Assembly: GCA_913778145.1 (NCBI GenBank)
Contig: CAJYVI010000020.1
Coordinates: 1-64,000, forward strand
Direction: 5' to 3'
From: an uncultured Pseudocitrobacter sp.
GTDB lineage: Bacteria > Pseudomonadota > Gammaproteobacteria > Enterobacterales > Enterobacteriaceae
DNA: 64,000 nt
Shown here: piece after piece, positions 37,326 to 45,970 of the stretch
Layout of the letters: each line of letters opens with the position of its first letter
Position numbering within the stretch: the stretch's first letter is position 1
The notes under the pieces: generated by a model
What the model was told of the DNA's origin: nothing
The model's database searches: none
The model's input: only the letters and a program-made list of their open reading frames with translations
Program-made: the position numbers and the translations under genes

Positions 37326-38045
37326 TTACAGGCCCAACGCCTCTTTCAGGCTTTTTAAGTAGCGTCGGCTGACCGGCACGGTTTGCCCGTTGCGCAGCAG
37401 CAGTTCGGCCTGGCCGTTGTCTTCCAGCCGAATTTCCTGCAGATGCGCCATATTCACGAGGTACTGGCGATGGCAACGCAGAAGCGGCGTGCGCTGTTCC
37501 AGCGTTCTTAACGTTAGCTCGGTGAATCCTTCTTTCCCTTCATGGTTGGTGACGTAAACGCCGCTCATGCGGCTGCTGACAAACGCCACATCATCCATTT
37601 GCAACAACCAGATACGGCTATGCCCGGAACAGGGAATGAATTTCAGCGCTTCCTGATTCTCAGTCAGCGCGGCGATATCCTGCACGTTACGTTCCTGACG
37701 TAAACGGGTAAGCGTTTTCTCCAGCCGTTTTTCTTCAATCGGCTTGAGAAGGTAATCGAAGGCGTGCTCCTCGAAAGCTTTAACCGCATATTCATCGAAT
37801 GCGGTCAGAAACACGATATACGGGCGATGTTCCGGATCGAGCATGCCGACCATCTCCAGCCCGCTGATACGCGGCATCTGAATATCAAGGAACAGCACGT
37901 CAGGATGAAGTTTATGTACCGCGCCAATCGCTTCTACCGCGTTACCACACTCGCCGACAATCTCCACGTCCGGCTGCGCCTGTAATAACACCCGCAGATT
38001 CTCCCGCGCCAACGGTTCATCATCGACAATCAGCACTTTTATCAT
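37326..38045 (-). CDS. btsR: BtsR (YehT) LytTR-family response regulator
   Basis: A 239-residue response regulator: receiver domain with D8-D9 and phosphorylation site D54 (FLDIQMPRI), then a LytTR DNA-binding domain from about residue 135. In E. coli BtsS/BtsR sense pyruvate and induce the transporter BtsT. It overlaps btsS by 4 bp. Confidence 0.97.
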   Translation of the reverse strand: MIKVLIVDDEPLARENLRVLLQAQPDVEIVGECGNAVEAIGAVHKLHPDVLFLDIQMPRISGLEMVGMLDPEHRPYIVFLTAFDEYAVKAFEEHAFDYLLKPIEEKRLEKTLTRLRQERNVQDIAALTENQEALKFIPCSGHSRIWLLQMDDVAFVSSRMSGVYVTNHEGKEGFTELTLRTLEQRTPLLRCHRQYLVNMAHLQEIRLEDNGQAELLLRNGQTVPVSRRYLKSLKEALGL

Positions 38046-39727
38046 GCGTTCTCCTCCAGAGGCAGCCTTAGGGTGATACGGGTGAAAATATCGGGTTCGC
38101 AGGCGACGTTAATCCCGCAGTCATTACCAAAACGCGCGCGCAGGCGCTTATCCACAAGGCTCATACCCAGCCCGCTGGCCTGTGCGTTCGGCTGATACAG
38201 CCCGGCGTTGTCTTCAATCGCCAGCAGCAAATGTTGTCCCTCACGGCTGGCGTTTATTCGAATTTCGCCGACGCCCAACAGTTGCGAAGTGCCGTGCTTA
38301 ATCGCATTCTCCACAATCGGTTGCAGGGTGAAGGCCGGAAGCCGCAGATGCGCCAGCGCTTCGGGCACGTGCAGTTGAACCTGTAAATTTTCCTGAAAAC
38401 GCGCTTTTTCGATTTGCAGATACGCATTCACATGCTCAATTTCATCGGCCAGCGTCACAATCTCTGACGGGCGTTTCAGGTTCTTGCGGAAAAAGGTGGA
38501 GAGATACTGCACCAGTTGGCTTGCTTGTTCGCTGTCGCGTCGAATCACCGCTTTCAACGTATTGAGGGCGTTAAACAGAAAGTGGGGATTGACCTGCGCA
38601 TGCAACAGTTTGATTTCCGACTGCGTGAGCAGCGCTTTTTGCCGCTCATATTGCCCCGCCAGAATTTGCGCCGACAGCAGTTGGGCTATCCCCTCGCCTA
38701 ACGTACGGTTGATTGAGCTGAACAGGCGATTTTTAGCTTCATACAGTTTAATGGTGCCAATAATGCGCTGGTTCTCACCGCGCAATGGAATAACCAGCGT
38801 TGAGCCGAGCTTACACTGCGGATGAATCGAGCAGCGATACGGCACTTCATTACCATCGGCATATACCACTTCGCCGGTTTCAATCGCTTTTTGGGTATAG
38901 CTCGAAGAGATAGGCTTGCCGGGAAGGTGGTGATCTTCCCCGATTCCGGTAAAGGCCAGCAGACGTTCGCGATCGGTAATCGCCACCGCGCCGATATCCA
39001 GTTCCTGGATCAGCACCTGCGCCACCTTCATACTGTTCTCTTCGTTAAACCCCTGGCGCAAAATCCCTTCCGTCGACGCCGCCACTTTCAACGCGGTAGC
39101 GGAAAATGCCGAGGTGTATTTTTCAAACATCGCGCGTTTGTCGAGCAGAATACGCATAAACAGCGCGGCCCCGACGGTGTTAGTCACCATCATCGGCGCG
39201 GCAATGCTTTGCACGAGGTGAAAGGCATCCTGGAACGGACGGGCAATCAACAGGATAATCAGCATCTGCACCATCTCGGCGAAGAACGTAATCGCCCCGG
39301 CAGTCCAGGGGCTAAAGACTTTATCCGGACGCCCTCGTTTCACCAGCATGCTGTGCACCAGACCACCCAACAGACCTTCGACGATGGTAGAGATCATACA
39401 GCTTAGCGCCGTCATGCCGCCCATCGAATAACGATGCAAACCGCCGGTGAGGCCCACTAAGCCCCCCACCACCGGTCCACCGAGCAGGCCGCCCATCACC
39501 GCACCAATAGCGCGAGTGTTAGCAATGGAATCTTCGATATGCAGGCCAAAATAGGTGCCGAGAATGCAGAAAATTGAGAACGTGACGTAGCACAGAAGCT
39601 TATGCGGCAAGCGCACGGTGACCTGCATCAACGGGATGAACAGGCGCGTTTTACTCATTAACCACGCAATTACCAAAAACACGCACATCTGCTGAAGCAG
39701 CAGCAACACCAGATCAAATTCGTACAT
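38042..39727 (-). CDS. btsS: BtsS (YehU) pyruvate-sensing histidine kinase
   Basis: An LytS-family sensor kinase, 561 residues from the ATG at 39727 ([13 protein letters not shown]), exactly the E. coli length; five extra upstream residues are not conserved. Six or more N-terminal spans (5TM-5TMR_LYT domain), a GAF domain, then the His-kinase motif [12 protein letters not shown] and an HATPase domain. High-affinity pyruvate receptor with BtsR. mlrA, which follows in E. coli, is absent from the 242 bp before yohO. Confidence 0.96.
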   Translation of the reverse strand: MYEFDLVLLLLQQMCVFLVIAWLMSKTRLFIPLMQVTVRLPHKLLCYVTFSIFCILGTYFGLHIEDSIANTRAIGAVMGGLLGGPVVGGLVGLTGGLHRYSMGGMTALSCMISTIVEGLLGGLVHSMLVKRGRPDKVFSPWTAGAITFFAEMVQMLIILLIARPFQDAFHLVQSIAAPMMVTNTVGAALFMRILLDKRAMFEKYTSAFSATALKVAASTEGILRQGFNEENSMKVAQVLIQELDIGAVAITDRERLLAFTGIGEDHHLPGKPISSSYTQKAIETGEVVYADGNEVPYRCSIHPQCKLGSTLVIPLRGENQRIIGTIKLYEAKNRLFSSINRTLGEGIAQLLSAQILAGQYERQKALLTQSEIKLLHAQVNPHFLFNALNTLKAVIRRDSEQASQLVQYLSTFFRKNLKRPSEIVTLADEIEHVNAYLQIEKARFQENLQVQLHVPEALAHLRLPAFTLQPIVENAIKHGTSQLLGVGEIRINASREGQHLLLAIEDNAGLYQPNAQASGLGMSLVDKRLRARFGNDCGINVACEPDIFTRITLRLPLEENA

Positions 39728-39969
39728 ACCCGAAAACCACAAGACTTATGAAGCTGCGTAACATACACCGAGTGAACATAACTTTCTTTGAAGCCATGCA
39801 AAAAAAGGTGAAAAAGCGGCCACAATCACATTTTTCATGCGTGTGACGGGTAAGTCATGCTTAAAAAAACATCGTTTCCAGGATGCACCATTCGTTTGCC
39901 TGCAAATTAATGGTTCATTAACATCCATGCTTCGCAGTATAATCCTTTAATTAACATAAGGAGCACACT

Positions 39970-40083
39970 ATGAAGCCAGCTAAACTTGCCGTCGTGGCGC
40001 TATTTCTGTTCATGGCCGTCAGCGGAATTGGCGGGGTGATGCTCGCGGGCTATTCGTTCATTGTTCGCGGCGGAATCGGCTGA
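39970..40083 (+). CDS. yohO: YohO small membrane protein
   Basis: A 37-residue protein, too short for usual gene calling, with an AAGGAG site 8 bases before the ATG. One hydrophobic span ([27 protein letters not shown]). It matches E. coli YohO, a small inner-membrane protein of unknown function at the same map position. Its last 26 bases overlap the end of the convergent yehW. Confidence 0.88.
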   Translation: MKPAKLAVVALFLFMAVSGIGGVMLAGYSFIVRGGIG

Positions 40084-40795
40084 GCCAGCGGCTCAGGCGC
40101 TCAAACGCGCGGTCGACAATCAACGCCGCCAGCGCGACCAGGATCGCCCCTTGCAACACATACGCCGTGTTAAAACCGCTAAGCCCTATAATAATGGGCG
40201 TACCGAGTGTGTTTGCACCAACGGTCGAGGCGATCGTTGCCGTGCCGATATTAATAATGACTGACGTACGAATACCCGCCAGCATCACCGGTGCCGCCAG
40301 CGGAAGTTCCACTTTCAGCAGGCGCTGAGAGCTGCTCATCCCCATCCCTTGCGCAACGCTACTTACCCCGGCGGGCACCGATGCCAGCCCGGCAAGCGTG
40401 CCCTGAAGAATCGGTAAAACCCCGTAGAGAATTAATGCAATCACCGCCGGTTGCTGGCCAAAACCCATCACCGGAACGGCGATCGCCAGTACCGCAACGG
40501 GCGGGAATGTTTGGCCCATGGCAGCTATGGTCTCGACCAGCGGGCGAAACTCTTTGCCCGCATCACGCGTCACCGCAATGCCTGCGCCAGTGCCCAACAC
40601 TATCGCCACCAGGCTAGAGACGCCCACCAGCCAGAAATGCGCCAACGTCAGCGAGGCAAAGCTTTCCTGCTGATAGAGCGGGCGTGACTGTTCCGGAAAC
40701 AGCGCATGAAAAAAGGGCTCGCTGTGCGGTAAAACGAGTAAGAGCGCAAGGAAAGCCAGCACAAGCCAGAGCAGCGGATCACGCAGAAATCTCAC
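40058..40795 (-). CDS. yehW: YehW, osmoprotectant ABC transporter permease
   Basis: A permease of the OsmF(YehZ)-YehWXY importer for glycine betaine-like osmolytes, 245 residues when started at the GTG at 40795 ([10 protein letters not shown]), which has a strong GAGGAGG site and overlaps yehX by 17 bp. A longer frame from 40858 adds residues not found in E. coli YehW. The binding-protein-dependent transport motif is [20 protein letters not shown]. Confidence 0.92.
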   Translation of the reverse strand: MRFLRDPLLWLVLAFLALLLVLPHSEPFFHALFPEQSRPLYQQESFASLTLAHFWLVGVSSLVAIVLGTGAGIAVTRDAGKEFRPLVETIAAMGQTFPPVAVLAIAVPVMGFGQQPAVIALILYGVLPILQGTLAGLASVPAGVSSVAQGMGMSSSQRLLKVELPLAAPVMLAGIRTSVIINIGTATIASTVGANTLGTPIIIGLSGFNTAYVLQGAILVALAALIVDRAFERLSRWLSRFRREQ

Positions 40796-41726
40796 CGTCG
40801 CCCTCCTCGCGCAGCAGATCGGCGAAGTGCAGCGCCCCGCAAATCTCACCGTTTTCATTCACCACCGGCAGTGCCAGACGCCGCTGCGCCACGAATTGTG
40901 ATAGCGCTTCGCGCAGCGACATGGATACCCGTAGAGGTTCACCCGGCACCCGTTCATCGCGACGCTGATAATCCCCAACCTGACGCAGCGAAAGCAGACG
41001 CACGCCCAGCTCGCTTTGGCCGAAAAAGGTTCGCACAAATCTATTGGCTGGCTGCGTGAGCATCTCCAGCGGCGTACCCTGCTGAACCACTTCGCCGTTA
41101 TCCATCAAAATCAAATGGTCCGCCAGGCGCAGGGCTTCATCGATATCGTGCGTCACCAGAACAATCGTGCGCCCCAGTAACTGGTGGATGCGACGCATCT
41201 CCTGCTGGAGAGCGCCACGCGTCACCGGGTCCAGCGCGCCGAAGGGTTCATCCATCAGCAACACTTCCGGATCTGCCGCCAGCGCGCGTGCCACACCGAC
41301 GCGTTGCTGCTGCCCACCGGAAAGCTGATGCGGATAGCGATCGCGTAGCTCGGGTTCAAGCCCCAGCAACGCCATCAGTTCATCAATACGCGCCTGGGTA
41401 CGCGCTTTCGGCCACTTCAACAGCTGCGGTAAGGTGGCGATATTCTGCGCCACCGTCCAGTGAGGAAACAGGCCGATAGACTGGATGGCATAGCCCATTC
41501 GCCGCCGTAGCGCCAGCAGCGGTTGTTGGCGAATATCTTCTCCTGCGAAGCGGATGGTGCCGCTATCGTGGGCTTCCAGGCGATTAATCATCTTCAGGGT
41601 GGTCGATTTCCCGGAGCCGGAGGTACCAATCAGCACCGTAAAGGCGCCCTCCCTGAAATGCAGAGTGAGATCTTTTACCGCTGCCCGGTCGCCAAAATAT
41701 TTACTGACCTGCTGAAACTCAATCAC
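40779..41726 (-). CDS. yehX: YehX, osmoprotectant ABC transporter ATPase
   Basis: A 315-residue ProV/OpuCA-type ATPase. Walker [10 protein letters not shown] near residue 34, signature LSGGQQQR, Walker [13 protein letters not shown], and C-terminal CBS domains ([22 protein letters not shown]). It overlaps yehY by 8 bp and yehW by 17 bp, so the three are one translational unit. Confidence 0.94.
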   Translation of the reverse strand: MIEFQQVSKYFGDRAAVKDLTLHFREGAFTVLIGTSGSGKSTTLKMINRLEAHDSGTIRFAGEDIRQQPLLALRRRMGYAIQSIGLFPHWTVAQNIATLPQLLKWPKARTQARIDELMALLGLEPELRDRYPHQLSGGQQQRVGVARALAADPEVLLMDEPFGALDPVTRGALQQEMRRIHQLLGRTIVLVTHDIDEALRLADHLILMDNGEVVQQGTPLEMLTQPANRFVRTFFGQSELGVRLLSLRQVGDYQRRDERVPGEPLRVSMSLREALSQFVAQRRLALPVVNENGEICGALHFADLLREEGDGEISA

Positions 41727-42879
41727 CCTGCACTCCTTTCACTAACGCGAGGCACAAACCAAACAGCGCATCGGTGATAACCGCTAACGCCACCACCGGG
41801 ATAACGCCCAGTAACACGAGATCCAGCGCGCTACTCAGCAGCCCCTGGAAGACCAGCGCGCCGAAACCTCCCGCACCGATCAACGCCGCTACAACGGCCA
41901 TGCCGACCGTTTGCACAGCCACCACCCGCAGGCTGCGCAGTAAAACCGGCAAGGCCAGCGGAAGCTGCACCTTCCAGAAACGCTGCCCGCTCCCCATGCC
42001 CATTGCCCGCGCGCTTTCCAGCACATCCTGTGGTACCTGCTGCATCCCCGCCACTACGCCGCGAACCAGCGGTAACAGCGCGTAGAGCACCAGCGCAATG
42101 AGTGCAGGCGTCAGGCCCGTTCCCGCCACACCCAGACGCGCAAGCCACGGGAACTGTTGCACCAGGCCGGCCAGTGGCGCAATCAGCAGGCCGAATAAGG
42201 CTACGGAGGGAATGGTTTGAATCACATTAAGGACGGCAAAAACTTTGGTCTGACGCGCCGGGTGTCGCCAGCACCACAGGCCTAAAGGAATGCCGATCAG
42301 AAGACCAGGTAGCAGCGTACCGAACAGCAGCACCAGATGCTGCGCAAGCGCATCATTAAATACTTCCTGACGATTGGCGTACTCTTTTAACAAGGAGAGC
42401 TGGTCGAGTTGTCCCATCCACAATAGCAACAGCGGTAGTAGCCAAATCTGTATTAGCAGGATCCAGCGCCAGAATGTACTGAGCCGTAACCGGCGTAATG
42501 TGTCACTACAGATTAGCAAAGCCAGCAATATCCAAAGCCAGAGTCCGCTTCCGGGAGAGGTTCGCGCGAGGGTACTTCCCGTTGACGCAAGCGTGTTCGC
42601 TACCTCTCCCACGGCCCACATTAGCAGAGTGAATAGTACTTGCCCCAGCACGAAGCTTGAGATAATGGCACCACGCCCCGGTATAAAACTCAGGGCCATC
42701 AGCAGCGCCGGGAACGCAAACAACCACAGAGGACGAAACTCGCCAGTCTGCCATAGTGCAAGTGATTCCCCTGAAACAAGGCGGTTAGGTGCGTAGTTCA
42801 CGAAAGGTAACAGCGCAGCAACTGATATCAGCAGGACGAGCAGAAACTGCACTCGATTGCAACAAGCAGGTATCGTCAT
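41719..42879 (-). CDS. yehY: YehY, osmoprotectant ABC transporter permease
   Basis: A 386-residue permease with an N-terminal extra membrane region (about residues 1-180) and a C-terminal ProW-like domain with [20 protein letters not shown]. In E. coli it follows osmF in one operon; here osmF is 7.7 kb away, so yehYXW needs its own promoter in the 42880-43410 gap. Confidence 0.94.
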   Translation of the reverse strand: MTIPACCNRVQFLLVLLISVAALLPFVNYAPNRLVSGESLALWQTGEFRPLWLFAFPALLMALSFIPGRGAIISSFVLGQVLFTLLMWAVGEVANTLASTGSTLARTSPGSGLWLWILLALLICSDTLRRLRLSTFWRWILLIQIWLLPLLLLWMGQLDQLSLLKEYANRQEVFNDALAQHLVLLFGTLLPGLLIGIPLGLWCWRHPARQTKVFAVLNVIQTIPSVALFGLLIAPLAGLVQQFPWLARLGVAGTGLTPALIALVLYALLPLVRGVVAGMQQVPQDVLESARAMGMGSGQRFWKVQLPLALPVLLRSLRVVAVQTVGMAVVAALIGAGGFGALVFQGLLSSALDLVLLGVIPVVALAVITDALFGLCLALVKGVQGD

Positions 42880-43410
42880 TGAAGCGGTGATGTCCTTGTG
42901 TGGGTGGCAAGCGGCACCTTTTCTGGCAAGCGCCGCTTTCTGTGATGCTTAAATTCTCCCTTTATGGCCAAGCGAGCCTCCCGATCCTCTACACATGATG
43001 AATTTTCAGTTTATACGCTTTCTCAGATTTAACCTGGCAAATTTGAATATTTTCTCGTCGGCGTAGTAGTTAAAATACGCCAGATCCAGTCGAATCCATG
43101 ATTTATTAATTTACAAAACATAAAAATTAAACTCTTATTGTTGATAGAAAAATCTTATTTAATCCGTAATGCAGATTAATCTTTTCTTTTTTACCGCATA
43201 AAAATGTTAATTTTTATATGTAAACAGTAAATACCGCCAACAAATGTTGCAGACATGATATTTTTGTCTATCTAACGAAGTTATCGGAACTTAAGATATC
43301 AACCTAGCCCTTTACAATCTAAAATAAACAGCCAGACTTTTCACTGTTTTAACACCAAAAGGAGATGATTCTTCTTTGCATTAAGAGAAAACCTTTAATG
43401 AGTTCTAACT
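42880..43410. other. AT-rich 531-bp gap at the left edge of the fimbrial island
   Basis: No gene found. From about 43000 the sequence is clearly more AT-rich than the backbone, with runs such as TTAATTTTTATATG, which would favour H-NS binding. It must hold the yehYXW promoter (leftward) and the fimbrial regulator promoter (rightward). The regulator ATG at 43411 has only a weak upstream ribosome site. Confidence 0.6.
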
Positions 43411-44241
43411 ATGAGATTTTTATTTAACAAACAAGTAATCTTTGACGCAGATTCCGGAACCCTATTTCTTGTCGATACCCCTGATGACGCGGTACAAATA
43501 TCCAACCCAACTAAGCGATTATTATTATTGCTCACATGTCATCAAGGGGAAGTAATTAACCGTGAGGTGATATTTAAAAAAGTCTGGGACGACTTTGGTA
43601 TGGTCTCCAGCAATAACAATCTCAATCATTGCATCAGCAAACTACGTCGATTACTTCGTAACCTCGGGATGGAAGATGAGGTCATCACCACTGTGCCTAA
43701 GATGGGCTTTATGTTCCATCAACAGGTCACCGTCGAGCTGCTTCCTGAACCTGAGACGAACACGCCCATTGAAGTTTTTAATGATATTTCAATGAGTCAT
43801 AACCCTCTACCTTCCACAGCGCCTCCCATCGCAGCATCCTTACGCCTCTCATCAGGTAAAGTACAAACCCTGTCCATCGTTACACTTTTCTGCGCAATTC
43901 TGGCGCTTTGTGCGACGCTCGCATTTTGGTATCAGCACCGCCCGGAAGATCGTCGGGAAATTTATATTGGTGAGGCAGGCAACTGTAATGTGCTGGTTTC
44001 CGTCCCTTTGCCATACGGTACCGATGCAGAGAGTTTAAAAAAGGGCATTCTGAGTTACGCACAATCGCTAAACCCTCAGTGTCGTAGCGATCAGTACGTA
44101 TTAGTGATTAAAAGTAATACTTTCAGAGTATACAGTAACGATCTTTCCCGCCTGTATATGATGCTATGCGGCTCAATGCGTGAGAATAAAGCGGAAGTGT
44201 GCTGGAGCCTGAACGAAGCCACCTCCACCACCAAACGCTGA
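43411..44241 (+). CDS. Membrane-anchored winged-helix regulator (ToxR/CadC-like)
   Basis: A 276-residue protein: an N-terminal OmpR-type winged helix (about residues 5-105, with REVIFKKVWDDFGMVSSNNNLNHCISKLRR), a linker, one membrane span at about 152-174, and a roughly 100-residue periplasmic domain with three cysteines that could form disulfides. This is the layout of ToxR, CadC and related one-component regulators. It directly precedes the fimbrial genes in the same direction and probably controls them. Not a homologue I can name. Confidence 0.85.
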   Translation: MRFLFNKQVIFDADSGTLFLVDTPDDAVQISNPTKRLLLLLTCHQGEVINREVIFKKVWDDFGMVSSNNNLNHCISKLRRLLRNLGMEDEVITTVPKMGFMFHQQVTVELLPEPETNTPIEVFNDISMSHNPLPSTAPPIAASLRLSSGKVQTLSIVTLFCAILALCATLAFWYQHRPEDRREIYIGEAGNCNVLVSVPLPYGTDAESLKKGILSYAQSLNPQCRSDQYVLVIKSNTFRVYSNDLSRLYMMLCGSMRENKAEVCWSLNEATSTTKR

Positions 44242-44623
44242 TCTCTGGGGCAGCATCTGGCTGCCCTTTCTTGTTTCACATCAAAATATTCATTTTCGAA
44301 ATAACCAGAGAAATACGATCTCTCTCCATTCTGGTGGTTATCACTACAGATTTTACCTAAGTCACCTTTACTTACCGATAACATTACCACTGATATCTTC
44401 AGCGCATTACACCAACAACAACCACAATAATGCATCATTAACAGAATATTAATCTTAATACTCACCAGTTAATAGTTAATGATTACATACTCTAAGAAAT
44501 ATCTTAACCTTTTAGTACATGTTACTGCTGGCTTGCAACACCTCGTTTACCCGCGTTTAAAGCTGGCCGCAGAAGCCATGGAACAAGCACTCAGGTCTAT
44601 TCAGGAATAACAGGAATCGCATC
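44242..44623. other. 382-bp gap upstream of the major pilin
   Basis: AT-rich between 44300 and 44520; it likely holds the fimbrial promoter. The last part contains a 43-codon open frame (see the entry at 44479). Confidence 0.6.
44479..44610 (+). CDS. Candidate 43-residue ORF directly upstream of the pilin gene
   Basis: ATG at 44479, stop TAA at 44608, 13 bases before the pilin ATG. The peptide starts MITYSKKYLNLL and ends with an amphipathic-looking LKLAAEAMEQALRSIQE. No good ribosome site is visible at the ATG, which weakens the case. It may be a leader peptide or a chance frame. Confidence 0.35.
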   Translation: MITYSKKYLNLLVHVTAGLQHLVYPRLKLAAEAMEQALRSIQE

Positions 44624-45160
44624 ATGTTGAAAAAATGTTACTTAGCTATGCTGTCAGGCTCTCTGCTGGTATCAGCTAATGCAATGGCAATTTCCGATAA
44701 CACCATTACCTTCCAGGGAGAAGTCACGGACGAAACCTGTTCAGTGGCGATTAACGGCAACCAGGCAACACCGGTTGTACTGCTGCCAACGGTCAGCAGC
44801 ACCGATCTGGCCGCCAGCGGCGATACCGCCGGCCCGGTAACCTTTGATATCGGCCTTACCGGCTGCACCGGCGACACCACCAATGACACCAAAATTTCCA
44901 CCGTATTTGTCGGAAACCAGGTGACCACTAACGGTAACCTGGGCAACACCGGCACTGCAGCCAACGTTGAAGTACAAATTCTGGATACCAAAGGTACCGA
45001 AATTAACCTGACGAACGGCTTCACCGGTACCGGTGACCTGACGTTAGCGGCGGGCGAAAAAGAAGTGTCTGCGACTTATACCGCTCAATACTACGCAAGT
45101 GGCAAATCCTCTGCAGGTACCGTTGAAGCGACCATGCAGTACGCCGTTTCTTACCAGTAA
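44624..45160 (+). CDS. Major fimbrial subunit, type 1 pilin family
   Basis: A 178-residue FimA-like pilin: signal peptide 1-22 (ends ANAMA), disulfide pair C39 and C81, donor-strand N-terminus ISDNTITFQGEV, and the C-terminal beta-zipper ending AVSYQ with the usual penultimate-type Tyr. First structural gene of the operon, followed by a terminator hairpin. The pilus polymer would be on the cell surface. Confidence 0.93.
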   Translation: MLKKCYLAMLSGSLLVSANAMAISDNTITFQGEVTDETCSVAINGNQATPVVLLPTVSSTDLAASGDTAGPVTFDIGLTGCTGDTTNDTKISTVFVGNQVTTNGNLGNTGTAANVEVQILDTKGTEINLTNGFTGTGDLTLAAGEKEVSATYTAQYYASGKSSAGTVEATMQYAVSYQ

Positions 45161-45169
45161 TGCTCTTCA

Positions 45170-45197
45170 GGGCACAGCCCGAGCTGTGCCCTTTTTT
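45170..45197 (+). terminator. Intra-operon terminator after the major pilin
   Basis: GGGCACAGC - CCGA - GCTGTGCCC followed by TTTTTT, between pilin and chaperone genes. Partial read-through would give excess pilin over assembly proteins. Confidence 0.85.
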
Positions 45198-45211
45198 GAC
45201 GGAAGGAATCC

Positions 45212-45970
45212 ATGATTTCAATGCGCGTCTTTCATCGCAGTTTGCTGTGGCTGGTGGCCTTTGGCCTGAGCGGTCTTGTTGCGGCGCACGCCAGCGTCAC
45301 CATGTTGGGCAGCCGTATTATTTACAACGCAAAGTCTTCCTCCGTGGATGTTCAGCTTAAAAATAATGACACCTACCCGTACGTCGTTCAGACGTGGTTT
45401 GACGAAGGCAATGTCGATGCTAATCCGCAGAATAGCCATGCGGTGCCGTTTTTATCGACACCTCCGGTTTTCCGCATTCAGGCGAAGGCCGGGCAAATTG
45501 TGCGCATTGTTTACAGCGGTGCGAAACCGTTGCCGAAGGACAGAGAATCCGTCTACTGGTTCAACTTCTTGCAGGTTCCACCGAGTAACGTCGCCGGTGA
45601 GCAAAAGCAAAACAAGATGCTCATTATGCTGCGTACCCGGGTGAAGCTATTTTATCGCCCGGAAGGCCTCACTGCGCCGGGAGATATCACCAAAAGTCTG
45701 CAAGTTTCAGCCGTGCGGGATAGTCGCAAAGGCTTAGGTATTCAGATTAAAAATACGTCGGCATGGTTTGCTTCGCTCTCCAATATGACCGTCGAATCAG
45801 GCGGCAGCAAAATCCCGGTAAACGTGGATATGGTGGCCCCTTTTTCCAGTGAAACATTTTGGCTTAACGGTAAAAGCGCGCCCCAGCAGGGCCGGGGCAA
45901 AGTCACCCTTACGGCGATTAATGACCAGGGCGCAAGGATAAGCGAGCACTACGATGTTACGTACCCCTGA
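45212..45970 (+). CDS. Fimbrial periplasmic chaperone (first)
   Basis: A 252-residue PapD-like chaperone: signal peptide to about residue 27 (ends AAHAS), the N-terminal immunoglobulin domain with GSRIIYNAKSSSVDVQLKNND, the family motif ESVYWFNFLQVPP near residues 112-124, and a second domain. It caps pilin subunits by donor-strand complementation in the periplasm. Its end overlaps the usher gene by 17 bp. Confidence 0.93.
   Translation: MISMRVFHRSLLWLVAFGLSGLVAAHASVTMLGSRIIYNAKSSSVDVQLKNNDTYPYVVQTWFDEGNVDANPQNSHAVPFLSTPPVFRIQAKAGQIVRIVYSGAKPLPKDRESVYWFNFLQVPPSNVAGEQKQNKMLIMLRTRVKLFYRPEGLTAPGDITKSLQVSAVRDSRKGLGIQIKNTSAWFASLSNMTVESGGSKIPVNVDMVAPFSSETFWLNGKSAPQQGRGKVTLTAINDQGARISEHYDVTYP

Noticed and set aside
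38822-39406. 194-codon plus-strand frame antisense to btsS
   Set aside because: His/Arg/Gln-rich mirror frame, typical of antisense translation of a GC-rich gene.
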